DNA from: Ophiura sarsii
Lineage: Eukaryota; Echinodermata; Ophiuroidea; Amphilepidida; Ophiuridae
NCBI GenBank assembly: GCA_035610835.1
Contig: CM069442.1
Span: forward strand, 1,116,001-1,180,000
DNA: 64,000 bases
Direction of reading: 5' to 3'
Under the pieces are notes generated by a model, which did not search any database, had not been told where the DNA came from, and saw only the letters and a program-made list of their open reading frames with translations. A program made the position numbers and the translations under genes. Positions 49,741 through 61,998 of the stretch are shown here, in pieces (position 1 is the stretch's first letter; each line of letters begins with the position of its first letter).

Positions 49741-50560
49741 GACAAGGCCCTCTGCTATGAAATTCAATGAATAGCGAGTTTAAAATGCCGATCACCATAC
49801 CGTATGTGTTTGAAAGAAAGTTTATGTTAATATCTTCTTTCATATTGCCAATAATCAATTAATCATTTTGCAGTCTGTGATGGAGTTAAAGCTGTATTTG
49901 TTTAGTGGATGCATAGACGGTTCATGATTAAATCAGAGAGATATTTATTAGACTCCCAACAGATAGACAATTGTAGCTTATCTTGTTTGACTATAAGGAG
50001 AAATCTCCCCATTGTTGTGGGGGTGGTGGGGTGTACATGTTTGAGTTTCGAGTTATATATATTAGGCCTATAATAATTCCTGGGTTGTTTAATGAAATGT
50101 CAATATGGATAACAATGATCGCGGAATGTCATTTTTAATTAGTATAGCAGTTCCTGGACCAACATTTTAGACCAAGTACAATGTCATATATTGTTCTTCA
50201 GATGGTATCTCCCCCCTCCATGCACACAAATCAACTTTATTGGTTTCCTGTACTAATGTTAGAATGCGGTGTTCTGATTTGTGTTTTGATTTGTTGGTTT
50301 GAATTATGGACAATACATACACCATTTCCCTAGTATTTTGGTATGCAACAGATGCTTCAGAAAAATGGTTACAAAACATGCTTCTTTCTCTTGGATCGCC
50401 CCCATTCCATTTCAATGGAATTTTTTATTAAAGTTTACCATTTACCACATGAGAAATTGCACCACATGAGATAATTATGTTATAGCTGATGCCATCATTA
50501 CTGCCAACACTTTAGTGTTTAGTTGCACATGTCCTGTCCGGTCTTGTTTTCACATATCCT
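49741..50560. other. no gene recognised
   Basis: About 800 bp of AT-rich intron-like sequence. Confidence 0.4.
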
Positions 50561-51019
50561 GCAGGGCCGTCAGACACTTTTGCCCAAGGGGGTGCGTTTT
50601 CACAATTTTCCCGGAAGTACATGTAGTAGTATGACGTCAGAGTGTTAGTGCTGCAGCACGCTGACGATGCGAGCGCCTTGGCGCCTTGGCGCGATGCCGC
50701 GAGCGCCTCTGGCGCGAACCCAATAACGGGTGGGGTCCAGGGGCCCGAGTTGGGGTCCAGGGGTCGAAGCCCCCGGAAGCTCTGAGCATTACAGCGAATT
50801 TAGGACACAATTTTCATGTAACTTGCCATCGTTGACCCCATTTTCCATTCTTAATACAACATGTTTTATGGGTAGTTTTACTATCATTGAAATTTGAAAC
50901 TAAGAAAAACGCAATTTTTACCCTAAAAAAAGAAGAAGAAAAAAGAAGAGATTTTCAAGGGGGGGGGGGGGGGAGGGCACCCCCCCCCCCCCACCTCCAC
51001 CCCCACCTGACGGCCCTGC
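50561..51019. mobile_element. TIR-bounded element, GCAGGGCCGTCAG ends
   Basis: Exact 13-bp inverted ends at 50,561-50,573 and 51,007-51,019. The interior has GC-rich hairpins (GCGCCTTGGCGCCTTGGCGC and similar) and a poly-G/poly-C pair near 50,960-50,993. No clear target duplication. Confidence 0.75.
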
Positions 51020-52500
51020 CCTGTCCTGTCTCTTGTTTGTAGTCGTCTTCTTAGTACTTTTTGGAAATTATCAGGGTGACCAATATACTTCGAGCAAGGG
51101 TCGCGTTCTTGCGCGTCCCCGCGTCCTAGGACCCCTCATTTTCTTGTGGGACGCGTAAGTTTACATATTGAACTTTACTAACGGGTCCCAATCGAAAATG
51201 AAGGGACCCCTTAAATCTGACGATCTATGGACGTGGAAACCGTAAGACATTCTGATAATTGTCAATCTCCTACATTGTAAATTTGTTAATGTCCGTAAAA
51301 GATAAATACAAAATGCAAATCCTGTATTTTAAAAAGATTTTAAACACATTAAATTGCTTCAGAATTGTTAAGCAAAAGTTTCAAGCAATTTCCAAAACAT
51401 TATAAGTATCTTCTATTGATTCACATGGACACGACATAGGTATATGAGTTACACGTTCTTACAAGGGACACAGATTCACAGTTCAAATTCAACGAGGACC
51501 CCTTATATTTCTTTGGGACCCCTTAAATTTAGTTTTTGCAGTCCTTAAAGGGTCCTGAAAAATAAAATGGGACTCCTCACATTTTTGAGCCAGTGCTACC
51601 CCTGACTTCGAGCTGTGCTCCTTTTTGTTTTCCCCACCTTTGTTTTCTAATAATTTACTTGTATGATGTATTATATACTATGGGGAAAATAAAACTGAAA
51701 CTGAAAATGAAAATGAAACCTCGGTGGGTTTTTTTCTTCAATTTTCGAACCCATTTGGTGCGATTATTTTATCAATATTTTTGACCTATATTTTATTGGA
51801 AACCCACCACTTTTTCCAATAAATATTTTGTTTTTATAATGCTAGATAGCTATTTTGTATATTATAAGAAAGAAAGTTGTGCATTTCTTATTGTTATGTT
51901 CAAAAACAGTTTGATATGTTGAAAACAGTTTGTTATGTTGAAAAACAGGTTGCCGAAATTGATATTGAAAAAAACCCAGGTTCCTCATTTATCCCGGGTA
52001 GCGGGGTTATAATATAAAAAGGATTGAGTTGTGCGCGCGAGCCCCCCCCCCCCCCCCCCCCCCCCCAACCTCCCCCCATAGACTTGGTGGAAATATGATG
52101 TGATTTATTAGGATTTCTTTGTGAGTAAGAGTGTCTGAAAATATTATATAAAAGGTATGATGCGCGCGTAGCGCGTGAAAATTTTAGCAATTTAAACAAT
52201 ACTACCTTTTTATCCTGATTGTCCCTTTAATGACCTTTTTCTTTTTGATAACCCTCCTTTTTCAACCGCCCCTGTATTTATTAACAGTCCCTAATATGGT
52301 TGCCAACAATCAAGAGATCAGAGATGTAACAGTTGAGAGATCAGAGATGTGATTGAAAGATCATAATAAATGACATCATCTATTACAAACTACATTTCAT
52401 ATCAATGGTGTATTTAAAGTGATCTCGTTCCCTTGCGAGCTTGCGAGATCAATTAGATTTATTTCTTTAGCTAGCAAACACAAAACTTGTATTTTGTTTA
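51020..52500. other. no gene recognised; poly-C tract
   Basis: Contains a 27-base C run near 52,041-52,067 and GGACCCCTT-type phrases near 51,130-51,580 that may belong to an old element. No coding similarity. Confidence 0.4.
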
Positions 52501-53612
52501 GGGACCGCTCATTATTTCCACCGGAGGGGGGCCGGGAGAAAAGAGGGGGGGGGGGGGGCGGTCACATGGTTTTGGTCAAGCAGAAAGGGGGGGGGGGGTC
52601 ATATGATTTTAGATTATCGGAAGGGGGGGGGGGGTCATATGGTTTTGCATTTCAAAAGTCAAACATTTTCGGAAAACAGACTAAGAAGACACGCAGAAGT
52701 GTTTCAATTGCATTTCAAGTCATCACTTTTAAAAAAGTTGTTTAAGGTTTGTGAGACTTTTTAAAGTCAAATTGGGGCAAAAAAAGTTTTGATTTTTTAG
52801 GTCATTCATGGTCACAAAAAAGTGGCCTGTATATAAAATGAAGAAAAAAGGAATATTTGTACTACATTTCGCATAGCTTTTTTCCAGGAAAAAAAACCCC
52901 ACCGCATTTCGCATAGGTTTTTATTTTTCCAGTTTCCTCTGAGACAAACTTGTTTTTTTATTTGGCGTATTAAAGTTGAGTGAATTACGAAAATGTTCAT
53001 TCAGGTCTACTTGACCGTGACACATTTTTGTTAATATCCTGCTTCATAAAATCTATGACATCACAGGCAAAATATTTTTTAACATCTGCGATAGAAAAAA
53101 TGATTTTGTTTAAAAAAAAATTTGCATGCAAATCTGCAAATATATCCATGTTCACCTCTAACATGGATAGAGGTTGTGGCAAATTGGCATGGGTTTCCAT
53201 GCTTGGACTATCGTTGTTGAAATAAACTTCCTTTACTGCAGGTGACACTGCCTAATCAAGGAATGTTGTGTTTGCAACAAAATGTTTTTGTTGCAAACAC
53301 ATATGCCTTTGTGTACACCAACATGAAGTTTTTCTATTGTGATTTCCATATGATATGACTGTATGGACTGCATGCAAATCGGTGAAAAGGCGGGAGTATA
53401 TAATATTTTATTCCATATTTGTATAAAACAAGCAAGATAAAAAAAAATCAAGGTTTTGTGGTGGTGGGGGGGGGGGGTCATATGGTTTTGATAAATCACA
53501 CAGTGGGGGTCATATGGTTTTTATGTGATAGGAAGGGGGGGTCATATACTTTTCTGAGGTGGTTTGCCTTTGGCTCCCGGCCCCCCCTCCGGTGGAAATA
53601 ATGAGCGGTCCC
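52501..53612. mobile_element. Harbinger-like element (~1.1 kb) with long TIRs and TTA flanks
   Basis: Starts GGGACCGCTCATTATTTCCA and ends with its complement at 53,593-53,612. The pairing extends inward through CCGGAGGGGGGCCGGGAG, so the TIRs are about 38 bp. TTA lies directly outside both ends, a PIF/Harbinger-type 3-bp duplication. The interior holds several copies of a G-run followed by TCATATGGTTTT at both sides. No transposase is recognised. Confidence 0.75.
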
Positions 53613-53654
53613 TTATATGACATGTTTAACAAGAGATCATACATATGCAATTGC

Positions 53655-54160
53655 CCAGTGGCGTAGCTAGGATTTTTTTCAGGGGGGGGGGGACAAGAAT
53701 TCTGACAATTTTCGTAAGTGGGTGTGGTGATGAGGTTAAACAAATTCGCACGGTCAAAAAACCGCACATTCCAAAAAAACAGCACAGTCAACAAATAATT
53801 GCCAATCATCCGGGTTTTAATCAGTTTTCTCTATCCTTTATTTATAAAAAAACGGCGAAAAATGGTCATTTTAAAATTGTTATAACGCATATAAGCACTA
53901 CATCCGGAGAGTGGGGCGGAGGTACAAACAGATTTGCCAGGGGGAGGGGGCAACTTCCCTTTATATTTGTTGCTAGCAGGTGACAAGGGGATCTATTTTC
54001 TCCATGGTGTAGCCTATGTTTTAGAATAGCCTATGCCTACCGCGCTTACTATTTTGCTATTTCTTCACATGTGGCAAGGGAATCAATTCGTAACACTCTC
54101 GTATATCCCCCTCCCTGCCCTCCCAAGGGCGTCCCCAGAGGGGGGGGGGGGGGGGGGTGT
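53655..54160. repeat. CAGTGGCGTAGCTAGG end of a hAT-like element
   Basis: CAGTGGCGTAGCTAGGATTT at 53,655 is a terminal sequence often seen on hAT-type MITEs. No matching right end was found; sequence downstream is G-rich. Confidence 0.4.
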
Positions 54161-54445
54161 CACACCCCCCCCCCCCCCCCATTCATCAAATCTGTCGGCA
54201 AAATTATGGTGCTGTGGGCAAATCAAAGGAAGGAGGAAGAAAAGGGAGAAAGAAAAAAAGGAAAGAGAAAGGAAAAGGGAAAGAAAGAAGGGAAGAAAGA
54301 AAGAGAGAAAGAAGGGGAGAAAGAGAAAAAAAAAGGGAGAGGAAAGAAAGAAAGAAAGTAAGAAAAAAGAAGAAAGAAAGAAAGAGAGAGGAAAGAGGAA
54401 AGAAAGAAAGAAAGAAAGGAAAAGGGAAAGAAAGAAAGAAAGCCC
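54125..54445 (+). repeat. poly-G/poly-C pair and polypurine microsatellite
   Basis: A G run (about 54,140-54,157) and a C run (about 54,166-54,180) are separated by GTGTCACA and could form a hairpin. From 54,226 to 54,441 one strand is almost only A and G, built of GAAA/GGAAA/GAAAGAAA units. Long overlapping ORFs here are artefacts of composition. Confidence 0.95.
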
Positions 54446-54616
54446 TATATAACAATTATCGTATGCGCAAATGATAATGTTGTGTCGGCACAATCGATAT
54501 CTCACGTAATGGTATAGGTCCAATAGGTCTATGTCGATGTCGGACATACAGGCTGTAGGCCTATCATGCCTATACTGAACATTTGACTATGTTTTGTTAG
54601 CATTATTCAACAAAAA

Positions 54617-55470
54617 CAAGATGGCTTCAGGAAAGTGTTCCATGACCATTTTAGTTTAAAAACTGATAATCTTTGTGCGCTTCGCGCGCATTCTTTCTAC
54701 ATGTTCCAACATTTAATGGATCTCGAACCAAATTAAATGTTATATGGTGGACGTTAAAAACGTCATAATACTGGACCCTTTAAGTTTTAGAAATGCCAAA
54801 TGTTGCGCGCTTCGCGCGTATTAGTTTCAATGTTTCATTATTCAAGCTGAACAAGATGGCTTCAGGAAAGTTTTCCATGACCATTTTAGCTTAAAAACTG
54901 AAAACCTTTTTGCGCTTTGCGCGCATTCTTTCTACAGGTATCAACATTATAAATCTCGAACCAAACCAAATATTATATGGGTGACGTTAAAAACGTTATA
55001 CTGGACCCTTTAAGTGTTAGAAATGCAAAATTTTGCGCGCTTCGCGCGTATTAGTTTCAATGTTTAATTATTTAAGCTTAATTTAGAGTATCAGAAGGCT
55101 TCCAAACAGTTTTCAATGACCATTTTAGTTTAAAAACTGAAAAATTTGCGCGCTCTGCGCGCATATTTTCTACAGGTTTTAACATTATAATGGCCCTCAA
55201 ACCATATGACTTGGATCAGGACTTGATATGTGTAACTATGCAATATCAAACCGTCAAAAACGTCATACTTGACTAGTCGACTATTTAAGTGTTAGAAATG
55301 CCAATTTTTGCGCGCTTCAAGAAAGCTTCAGGACAGTTTTCCATGACCATTTTAGTTCAAAAACTGAAATTTTTTGCGCGCCCAGCGCGCATATTTTCTG
55401 CAGTTTTTTGCTCGCGTTGTATTAGTTTCAACGTTTCAATATTTAAGATAAACAAGATGGCTTGAGGTTG
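54617..55470 (+). repeat. ~233-bp tandem repeats with GCGCGCTTCGCGCG palindromes
   Basis: Diverged units begin near 54,617, 54,849, 55,082 and 55,316 with a final partial one at 55,451. Shared blocks are ACAAGATGGCTTCAGGAAAG, TTCCATGACCATTTTAGTTT, a palindromic GCGC-rich core and CATTCTTTCTACA. Each full unit carries two GCGCGC-type hairpins. Confidence 0.85.
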
Positions 55471-57895
55471 TGTGCCCCTATCAAAACAGTCCTGGATACG
55501 CCCTTGGCTCCCCCATAACTATTCAATCAGCGCTATGCGCTGCTTTATTTAACATTTCAATTATCATTATCAAATTTGTGTCGCCCAGCTCGCCCAGCTC
55601 TATTAGTCTCTGCAGCAGGCTAGTTAACTCACGCACGATGCTACAGCAATGTCGCCATGCTCGTGAAAACTTCAACATACATTGTTGAAGAGACAATCGT
55701 TGTAGATGCAGCTACGATGCAGACGGTCTCGAGATTCAAGAATACTAATTTTAGGTTCATTTCTTTTAAATAATTTATCTAATACCACGCCTCGGAGATC
55801 ATGACATTCAACTTAATTATATCCACCACACCACCACCACAGTCACTCAATTAAAGGCTCTTTCTCCCTTTTCTCTCTCCCCCCACCCCCCCCCCCCCCC
55901 CCCCCCCTCCTTTCCCGGTGACTTAAAATCAGACAAATAACTAACACATCTAGTCTTAATTTTAAAGAGTAAAATGTACAAAGTCGAAGATTTTGAGTAA
56001 AATATTGAGTAAATGTTTGATAAACTCGGAGCAAAATATTACTTGTACGGTGCATGAATCAACTAAAATGTGTAACTGAATTTCCGACTTTTACACAACT
56101 GCGAGTGACCAATAATTGCTGTGTCAATATTGAGTAAATATGGTGGTGCTTGCATATTATCACAGTAAATAAAACTAGCGTATGTTAGGGACGCACCATT
56201 ATATTTTCAGGGGGGGGGGGGGGGGGGGGGGTAGGAAGGTTTTTTTTTAAAATTCCCCCTCTATGCAACCCAACAAAGAAAAAAAACCTCTACCCTAACC
56301 AACTCAATATGAATGAATACATTTAACACCCCCTACGGCAGCCCCCCCCCCAAAAAAAAAAATCCCCCTGAACCCAACTTCCTACACCCTCCCTGAAAAT
56401 CTAATGGTACGTCCCTTAGTGATTGATGACACAAATTTTGTAATTTCTTCAGGCATTTCTTAGCTGAACACTATGGGCGGCCATTTAGGTTTAAAATGTC
56501 TCAAATTTAAGTAATGACTCAAATATAGGTTTTCACGACGAATTTCGCACTTTGTTATGTCCAATTTGTATTATGGGTATTACATTTTCGGCCAATTTGG
56601 TAAATACTACAATCTATTTTGGAGTATAGTGGACTTGTTATTGTGATTCGAGCTAATCAAATTGTCTTTTTCACCAACTGGCATTTCAATTCGCAAAATC
56701 AGCATTCAATTGGAATAGATCATGTTACACGTTTGATTGTTTTAAAATTATTGTCATGAATTTAATGGTTACATTTTTATGTATTACAAGTCTTCTGGGC
56801 ACAGGGCACGGTCTCATTAAGAGTAGTTTTATAGATGACTCAATGCATTTCTTCTCTTTCCTATACCTAGCTCCTAGATTTTGTTCCGATTTCCACTGAA
56901 GCTCAGAATTATATTATTTTTCTAAGGAATTATAATATTTTTGGACGATTCCTCTCATCTCTTATCGTCGATCTGATTACAATGAAAAACATATCAGTAG
57001 GATCAGGAGTACACAAAGAAAACATATTTGCGCAATTATATATGTGTGACGAACATACCATTTTAATTGATTTATAATAAAGAATCATTAATATTTTTGA
57101 AGGTAAGCAACGTTAGAATAAGACGTGAGAATAACTTATTTCAAACAATCTGAACACTTCCCAAGCGGTAGTCGCCTGCAGACGACAGTCCTAAAACTTC
57201 ACAAAATGTTAGAAAATGTCAACATTATTTAATGTCGTCACCACATTTCGCTATGTACCTTCAGCTTGATAACTCCGATTCCATGATATATAGTATTATA
57301 TCCTGGGCTTATCATTGATTTTCATGATTGAACATATAATGAAGTTTTGGCATCGATGCGTACTACTCATTTTGGGACAGCCTGTTATGTTTACCTTTGT
57401 GTTCTAACAAATTATAAATTATTTTCTGAAAGAAATAGTCCAAAAGTGTCATGAGTTCCACTAAATATAAATATATCATTCTGGTATATGTTCCCATACA
57501 ATTTATTTTCATATATTTAATTAAATTTAATTACCTTTAACATCTAGAATATGCATTGCAAGGTAAATAGATTGCTTATTTTGCGATTGGTTAATATTTC
57601 GTTAAAAAGAAAGCAGGATTGTATACGTGCGTTCATTTTCGCTCTGAATTGAAAAAAAAACCAATTCAATAAATAATTGCGCATTAGCGAAAGTGATTGT
57701 TACTTTGTTACAATTCGCTGCACATTTTATGAAGAGGATTTACCAATCATGAAAATAGAAAACGGGATACTGAACCTTCAATCAATTTCACGCGAAAACG
57801 AATGCATCTTTTACTAAATTGAACGCGTATAGTGTGAAATTCGCCGGGAAAGCGTATATATAATAAATTAGACGTCAAATAATAAAATATACCTC
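55471..57895. other. no gene recognised; homopolymer tracts
   Basis: A C run near 55,880-55,906, a G run near 56,211-56,231 and GCCCCCCCCCCAAAAAAAAA near 56,341 stand out. The rest is AT-rich with short ORFs only. Confidence 0.5.
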
Positions 57896-57929
57896 AATAA
57901 TTATACAAAGTACAGATAAAGGACTCAAA

Positions 57930-58145
57930 TACTGATACAGGTATAAAATGTTGATGAAGGAGTCAATACAGAAAAGGTGTCAAAATCACGAAAAGGTCTC
58001 AAAAATACAGAAACAGGTGTCAAAATTACAAACAGGTCTCAAATACAGAAAAAGGTGTCAAAACCACGAATAGGTCTCAAATGCAAATAAAGGTGTCAAA
58101 AACACGAAAAGGTCAAAATGGTGTCAAAAACACGTTATGGTCTCA
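57930..58145 (+). repeat. degenerate minisatellite, AGGTGTCAAAA/AGGTCTCAAA units
   Basis: At least nine loosely spaced units of AAAGGTGTCAAAA-CACG alternate with AGGTCTCAAATACAG, period roughly 18-25 bp. Confidence 0.8.
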
Positions 58146-58299
58146 AGCAGTCCGACGGGAAGTAATTTAACTGCATAGTAAACATAATATATTTATAGGT
58201 ATTGGAATTTGCTATGGTTTAGGTATATTTTTGATCTAAACAAGATTTTACCCCAAATATTGCATTTTCATTTCTGTACTTTTGACCATCATAATTCCA

Positions 58300-58850
58300 T
58301 GGTTCCTCTCGTCAAAAGCCAGTCTTAACCGACACAACTATCAATATTGGGGGTGGGGGTCCTCATCGCCCACTCCAAACTCGCCCCCCCCCCCCACCCC
58401 CGTTTTGGCGATACAGGAGAGCCGGCCAAGCGTTGCTAGTAGTCATGACGATCGGTTTTGTCTATTTCGAATGGCAATGACTATGCCCGGGCACCCGACC
58501 CACAAGCGGCGTCACAGGGGGGGGGGCTAAAGTCCTCCCTAAAGAAGTATGGGGAAAGAGGAGAGAAAAGAGGAAAGAAAAAAGGAAAGAAAAGAGAAAA
58601 GAAAAAGGAAAGAAAAGAGGAAAGGAAGGAAAGGAAAACAGAGATGATGTTGATGATGTGATGAATAAATGATAAAATGACCAACAAAGAGAGTAACCAA
58701 AGAAGCCCGCCCCGACATAGCCCAACATAAAAAACCAAAACAATAACAATGTAATGTAGGCCTAACCAAAAATAACCTCAGCAGACGGGGACACGAATGG
58801 CCGCAAATGTTGAATCATCGTTGGTGTTAATGTAAAAAAAGGATTTTAAT
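58300..58850. other. no gene recognised; purine-rich tract
   Basis: C and G runs near 58,384-58,397 and 58,517-58,526 precede an A/G-only tract at 58,550-58,640, similar in style to 54.2 kb. ORFs here reflect composition. Confidence 0.5.
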
Positions 58851-59251
58851 GTTGGCACTAAATTATTTCATCCTAATACCACTGGAGTTGGATAACCAAA
58901 TGGAGTTGAATAACCAACAATCAATCTTCGAATAATTTGTTTATAATTTAATTCGTCGTTAACCGTTTGTTTGTCCTTCGTTAATTCGTGAAAGAGCCCG
59001 TGTCCGGCATCGTCTGTAAAACGATTGGCAATAAATGAATAAGATAGAGGGCGTTTGTTATTATCACACACATTTTAGACGACGCTGGACACGAGCTTAT
59101 TCAGGAATATTCAGGTTAAAATATGCAAACGAGGTTACGTGATTAAGTGAATGGGACGAACGCTTAACAACGGTTTAAATTCAATAAATGATACTGACAC
59201 TGGAGTTGGTTATACTCCAACGGTTTTAGGATGAAATAATTTAGTTCCAAC
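58851..59251. mobile_element. TIR-bounded MITE, 401 bp
   Basis: Left end GTTGGCACTAAATTATTTCA is matched in reverse complement at 59,232-59,251 with one difference; pairing continues through TCCTAATACC/TCCTAAAACC and GGAGTTGG blocks. No coding content. Confidence 0.85.
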
Positions 59252-59404
59252 GTGTGATATTTTATGGGGTCATATATATAATAATCCATTGTTGCATTGA
59301 AACCAACGGAAATTCAAAATTAACAGCCGTTCGTGTCCACCTTCGTCTGACAAATTTTACATGTCTAAGGATAATGCTGACTGGGGGTATTCCAAGGGGT
59401 AGTA

Positions 59405-61260
59405 CAGCGTGTCCCAAAAAAACTGGGTTCAAAAGTTTGCGAGCTTATAACTAAAAAAGTAGGAAATATGGATAGTTTATATTTAGGGATATTAACACTT
59501 TCCACGCGGCTAGTTTTACCATTATACAAAACAGATTTTTCAGAAACCTTTCCCAACTTTTAAGGTCTACCTCAACGATTACTGAACCAATACTAGGCAT
59601 GTTTGTACTTATTTCAATACTTTTTCATGGTTATTCCAAATATGGTAATGAAATTCAATAATTTTGACATTTTTGAAACATTTTGTCAACATTTGGAATG
59701 TCGTCTGCAGCTGCCTGCCGCATGGAAAGCGTTAAACAAAATATACTTGACCTTAAATGTTTAAACTCATTTTTGTCCCACTTTTCAATGAAGATCCATA
59801 TGTGTTGCAATTGCGTATTGTTGCGACTTAATTCAAGTTTTGCCTATTGCATTCATTCTTTACAAAGACATGGGCAGTAAACAAAATTATCTTGGTCATA
59901 TTGCAACAATACAAGTTCATTATTCACATAAACATGAAAAGTTCTTCAAAAAAATGTTATAGTTTAGTTTAGTTTATTTTAGTTTATTTATTAGAACATA
60001 CGCTTTTACAACAGCGGCACACGTCTTTAAAAACGGTGCGTTCTTAACAAAAATAACAATATACATACAAATTCTAAAAAGATGTACAAAAATGAGACCT
60101 TCAATTTTACCCATGAACACCAAGGCTATATACAGATGTGGGATAAAAATAGAGAGTCAAAAATATAAACATACATATAAAATTACTAATAAATTAAAAG
60201 TAAAACGAGGACTTCAGAGCATGAATTGAAAGCATAAACACAATTCAATGAACTGTGGACTGAGAATTCTTTAGGCCTGACCTATGTGTCCAAGCCTTTT
60301 TAAGATATGATTTACAATACTTGTCAAAAATGTTATCAATTTTGGAATACAAATTGGATAGAAAAGTAGGCAGAAATTGATGAACATTGCTACCAAGAAC
60401 AAAACATTTTTGGATAGACAGATCACTGCCAATGAAAAAAATCCCAAACAAAAACATAACCTGCTTCAAAAAGAGAAATTTTGAGGTTATTCATTTCAGT
60501 GTTGCGAATGTCATTATAAGACTTACATTGAAACAAAAGGTGATTGACATCTTCCATTCCGTCATTGCAAAGAGAGCATGTACCAGAAATATTAATATCC
60601 CAAATACTGATCTTCTTGTCTAATGCCAAAGTATTGGAACGGGCTTTGAATTTTAAACTTGCCCCATAAAAATCAAGTTTATCAAGAAGATAATCTTCAA
60701 GAAAAGGTGTACTTTTAAATTTGACATAATCACTTAGTGATGATTTTTGACAAGCATTGTCATACCACAACACATCAACATTTAGAGAATGAATTTGTTT
60801 GAAATTACCTACTATATCATAATTATTATCTACGTGCCTTTTAAACATGTAGCCTACATCATTATCACAAAGAGTATTCTTAATCGATTGTAACCACTTC
60901 CACTTCAGACTACCAGTATCGTTAATTCTGTAAAGTGCATTGAAAACAAGTTTAGGCCACCTAGTCCGAGTTATTGTTAAGTTTTTTCGGAGAATAAACC
61001 CCATTCCGGGAATACTGCATGCACATAGCCCACATGCAACGCACGGATGGTTTACTCCTTAAATCGGGACAAATGGGTTCTGACCACGCTCTATTCAAAT
61101 CGTTGTATTTCAAAAAGTTTACATTGGATTGGTCTCCGAATTCACCCAATTTAGGTCAGGTATATTTTGTTTGATATTCATAAATATCAACTATCCATGA
61201 TTCCTACTTATTTCGTTATAAGCTCGCAAACGTTTGAACCCAGTGTTTTGGGACACGCTG
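59405..61260. mobile_element. mariner-like element with CAGCGTGTCCCA ends, interrupted by a LINE
   Basis: CAGCGTGTCCCAAAAAAACT at 59,405 is mirrored at the right end (CAGTGTTTTGGGACACGCTG to 61,260). The similarity runs about 60 bp inward through GGTTCAAAAGTTTGCGAGCT. TAGTA lies outside both ends, so the target duplication may be TA or TAGTA. GTGTCCCA-type ends at TA are typical of mariner/IS630 MITEs. The short ORF at 59,683-59,880 has no recognised domain. A LINE fragment sits inside (59,962-61,150). Confidence 0.88.
59962..61150 (-). mobile_element. LINE C-terminal fragment nested in the mariner-like element
   Basis: On the minus strand about 250 codons (61,149 to 60,423, one frame change near 60,980) read NRAWSEPICPDLRSKPSVRC, RTRWPKLVFNALYRINDTGS, SLNVDVLWYDNACQKSSLSD and CSLCNDGMEDVNHLLFQC. 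The last, C-x2-C then H and C, is the zinc-knuckle-like block after the RT domain of many LINEs. The 3' end is the TTTAGTTTA-type repeated tail at 59,962-59,991 (plus strand). RT catalytic motifs are missing (5' truncation). Confidence 0.85.
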
Positions 61261-61679
61261 TAGTACAACCAGCTTTATACCGGGCTTCATACTTATCAGT
61301 TTCATGCCGGGATTGATTGATCCCCGTACAGGGGAGGGGTGGTATGGTCAGGGTCCCCTCAATATTTTGTGTTTTTTCATCGGTGAAGAGTAGAGTAGCA
61401 CCCCGGGTTTTTCATTGTATGGTTTATTATCATCTCTTTCATTTTGTAACCAACCCGGACGTCATATCTTTTAGGATTTTGAGATATTTATGATTTAAAA
61501 AGTACAAAATTAAATAAAGAGTGGTTCCCCTGGTATATCTAAGGAATGTTACCTTAATATATTCTCTTAGTCCTTCTCTCCTATATATTTTGAATCTATC
61601 GTGTACCGATAGTTTGTATATTAAGAGAAAACTTACTTTTTGCAAATACCCACTGATATTATTGGCGGGAGTACCCCCT

Positions 61680-61872
61680 GTTTTTTCGGACTAGCGGTGC
61701 TTCGGACTGACGGGTGGTTTTTATTTTTTTTCTCGGACTGACTGGCGGTGTGTTTTTAAAATAATACAAAAATCGGACTGACGGGCCTTCGGACTAGCGG
61801 TGTGATTTATAAAAAAAAGACCAATTCGGACTAGCGGGCCTTCGGACTGACGGGCCTTCGGACTGATGGGTA
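61680..61872 (-). repeat. ~16-20 bp minisatellite, CGGACTGACGGG/CGGACTAGCGG
   Basis: At least eight units of TTCGGACTGACGGGCC or TTCGGACTAGCGGTG, interspersed with T-rich spacers. Confidence 0.85.
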
Positions 61873-61998
61873 AACCCCGTGCATCTCCTTCTCATGCTTC
61901 CAATCAAGTTCCTGATGGTAGCCTGGGGAACATTGTTCCATTCTTCCTGTAGTGCTGCAATAAGTGTTTGTCTATTGAGAGGTGGATTGTCTCTTTTT
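61873..61998 (-). pseudogene. Tc1 transposase C-terminal fragment
   Basis: Minus-strand codons read NRQTLIAALQEEWNNVPQAT and IRNLIGSMRRRCTGFTHQ, the conserved end of Tc1-type transposases (EWNxIPQxxIRxLIxSMRRRC). It lies between the minisatellite and the inverted satellite array, which begins within its reading frame. Confidence 0.88.

Noticed and set aside
54083..54547. Long ORFs rich in Lys/Arg/Glu or Ser/Phe/Leu
   Set aside because: The region is a GAAA/GGAAA polypurine tract and most frames are open simply because stops cannot form.
58462..58769. Hydrophobic ORFs on the minus strand (possible membrane protein)
   Set aside because: They are translations of the complement of a purine-rich tract, giving Phe/Leu/Ser-rich peptides without independent evidence.
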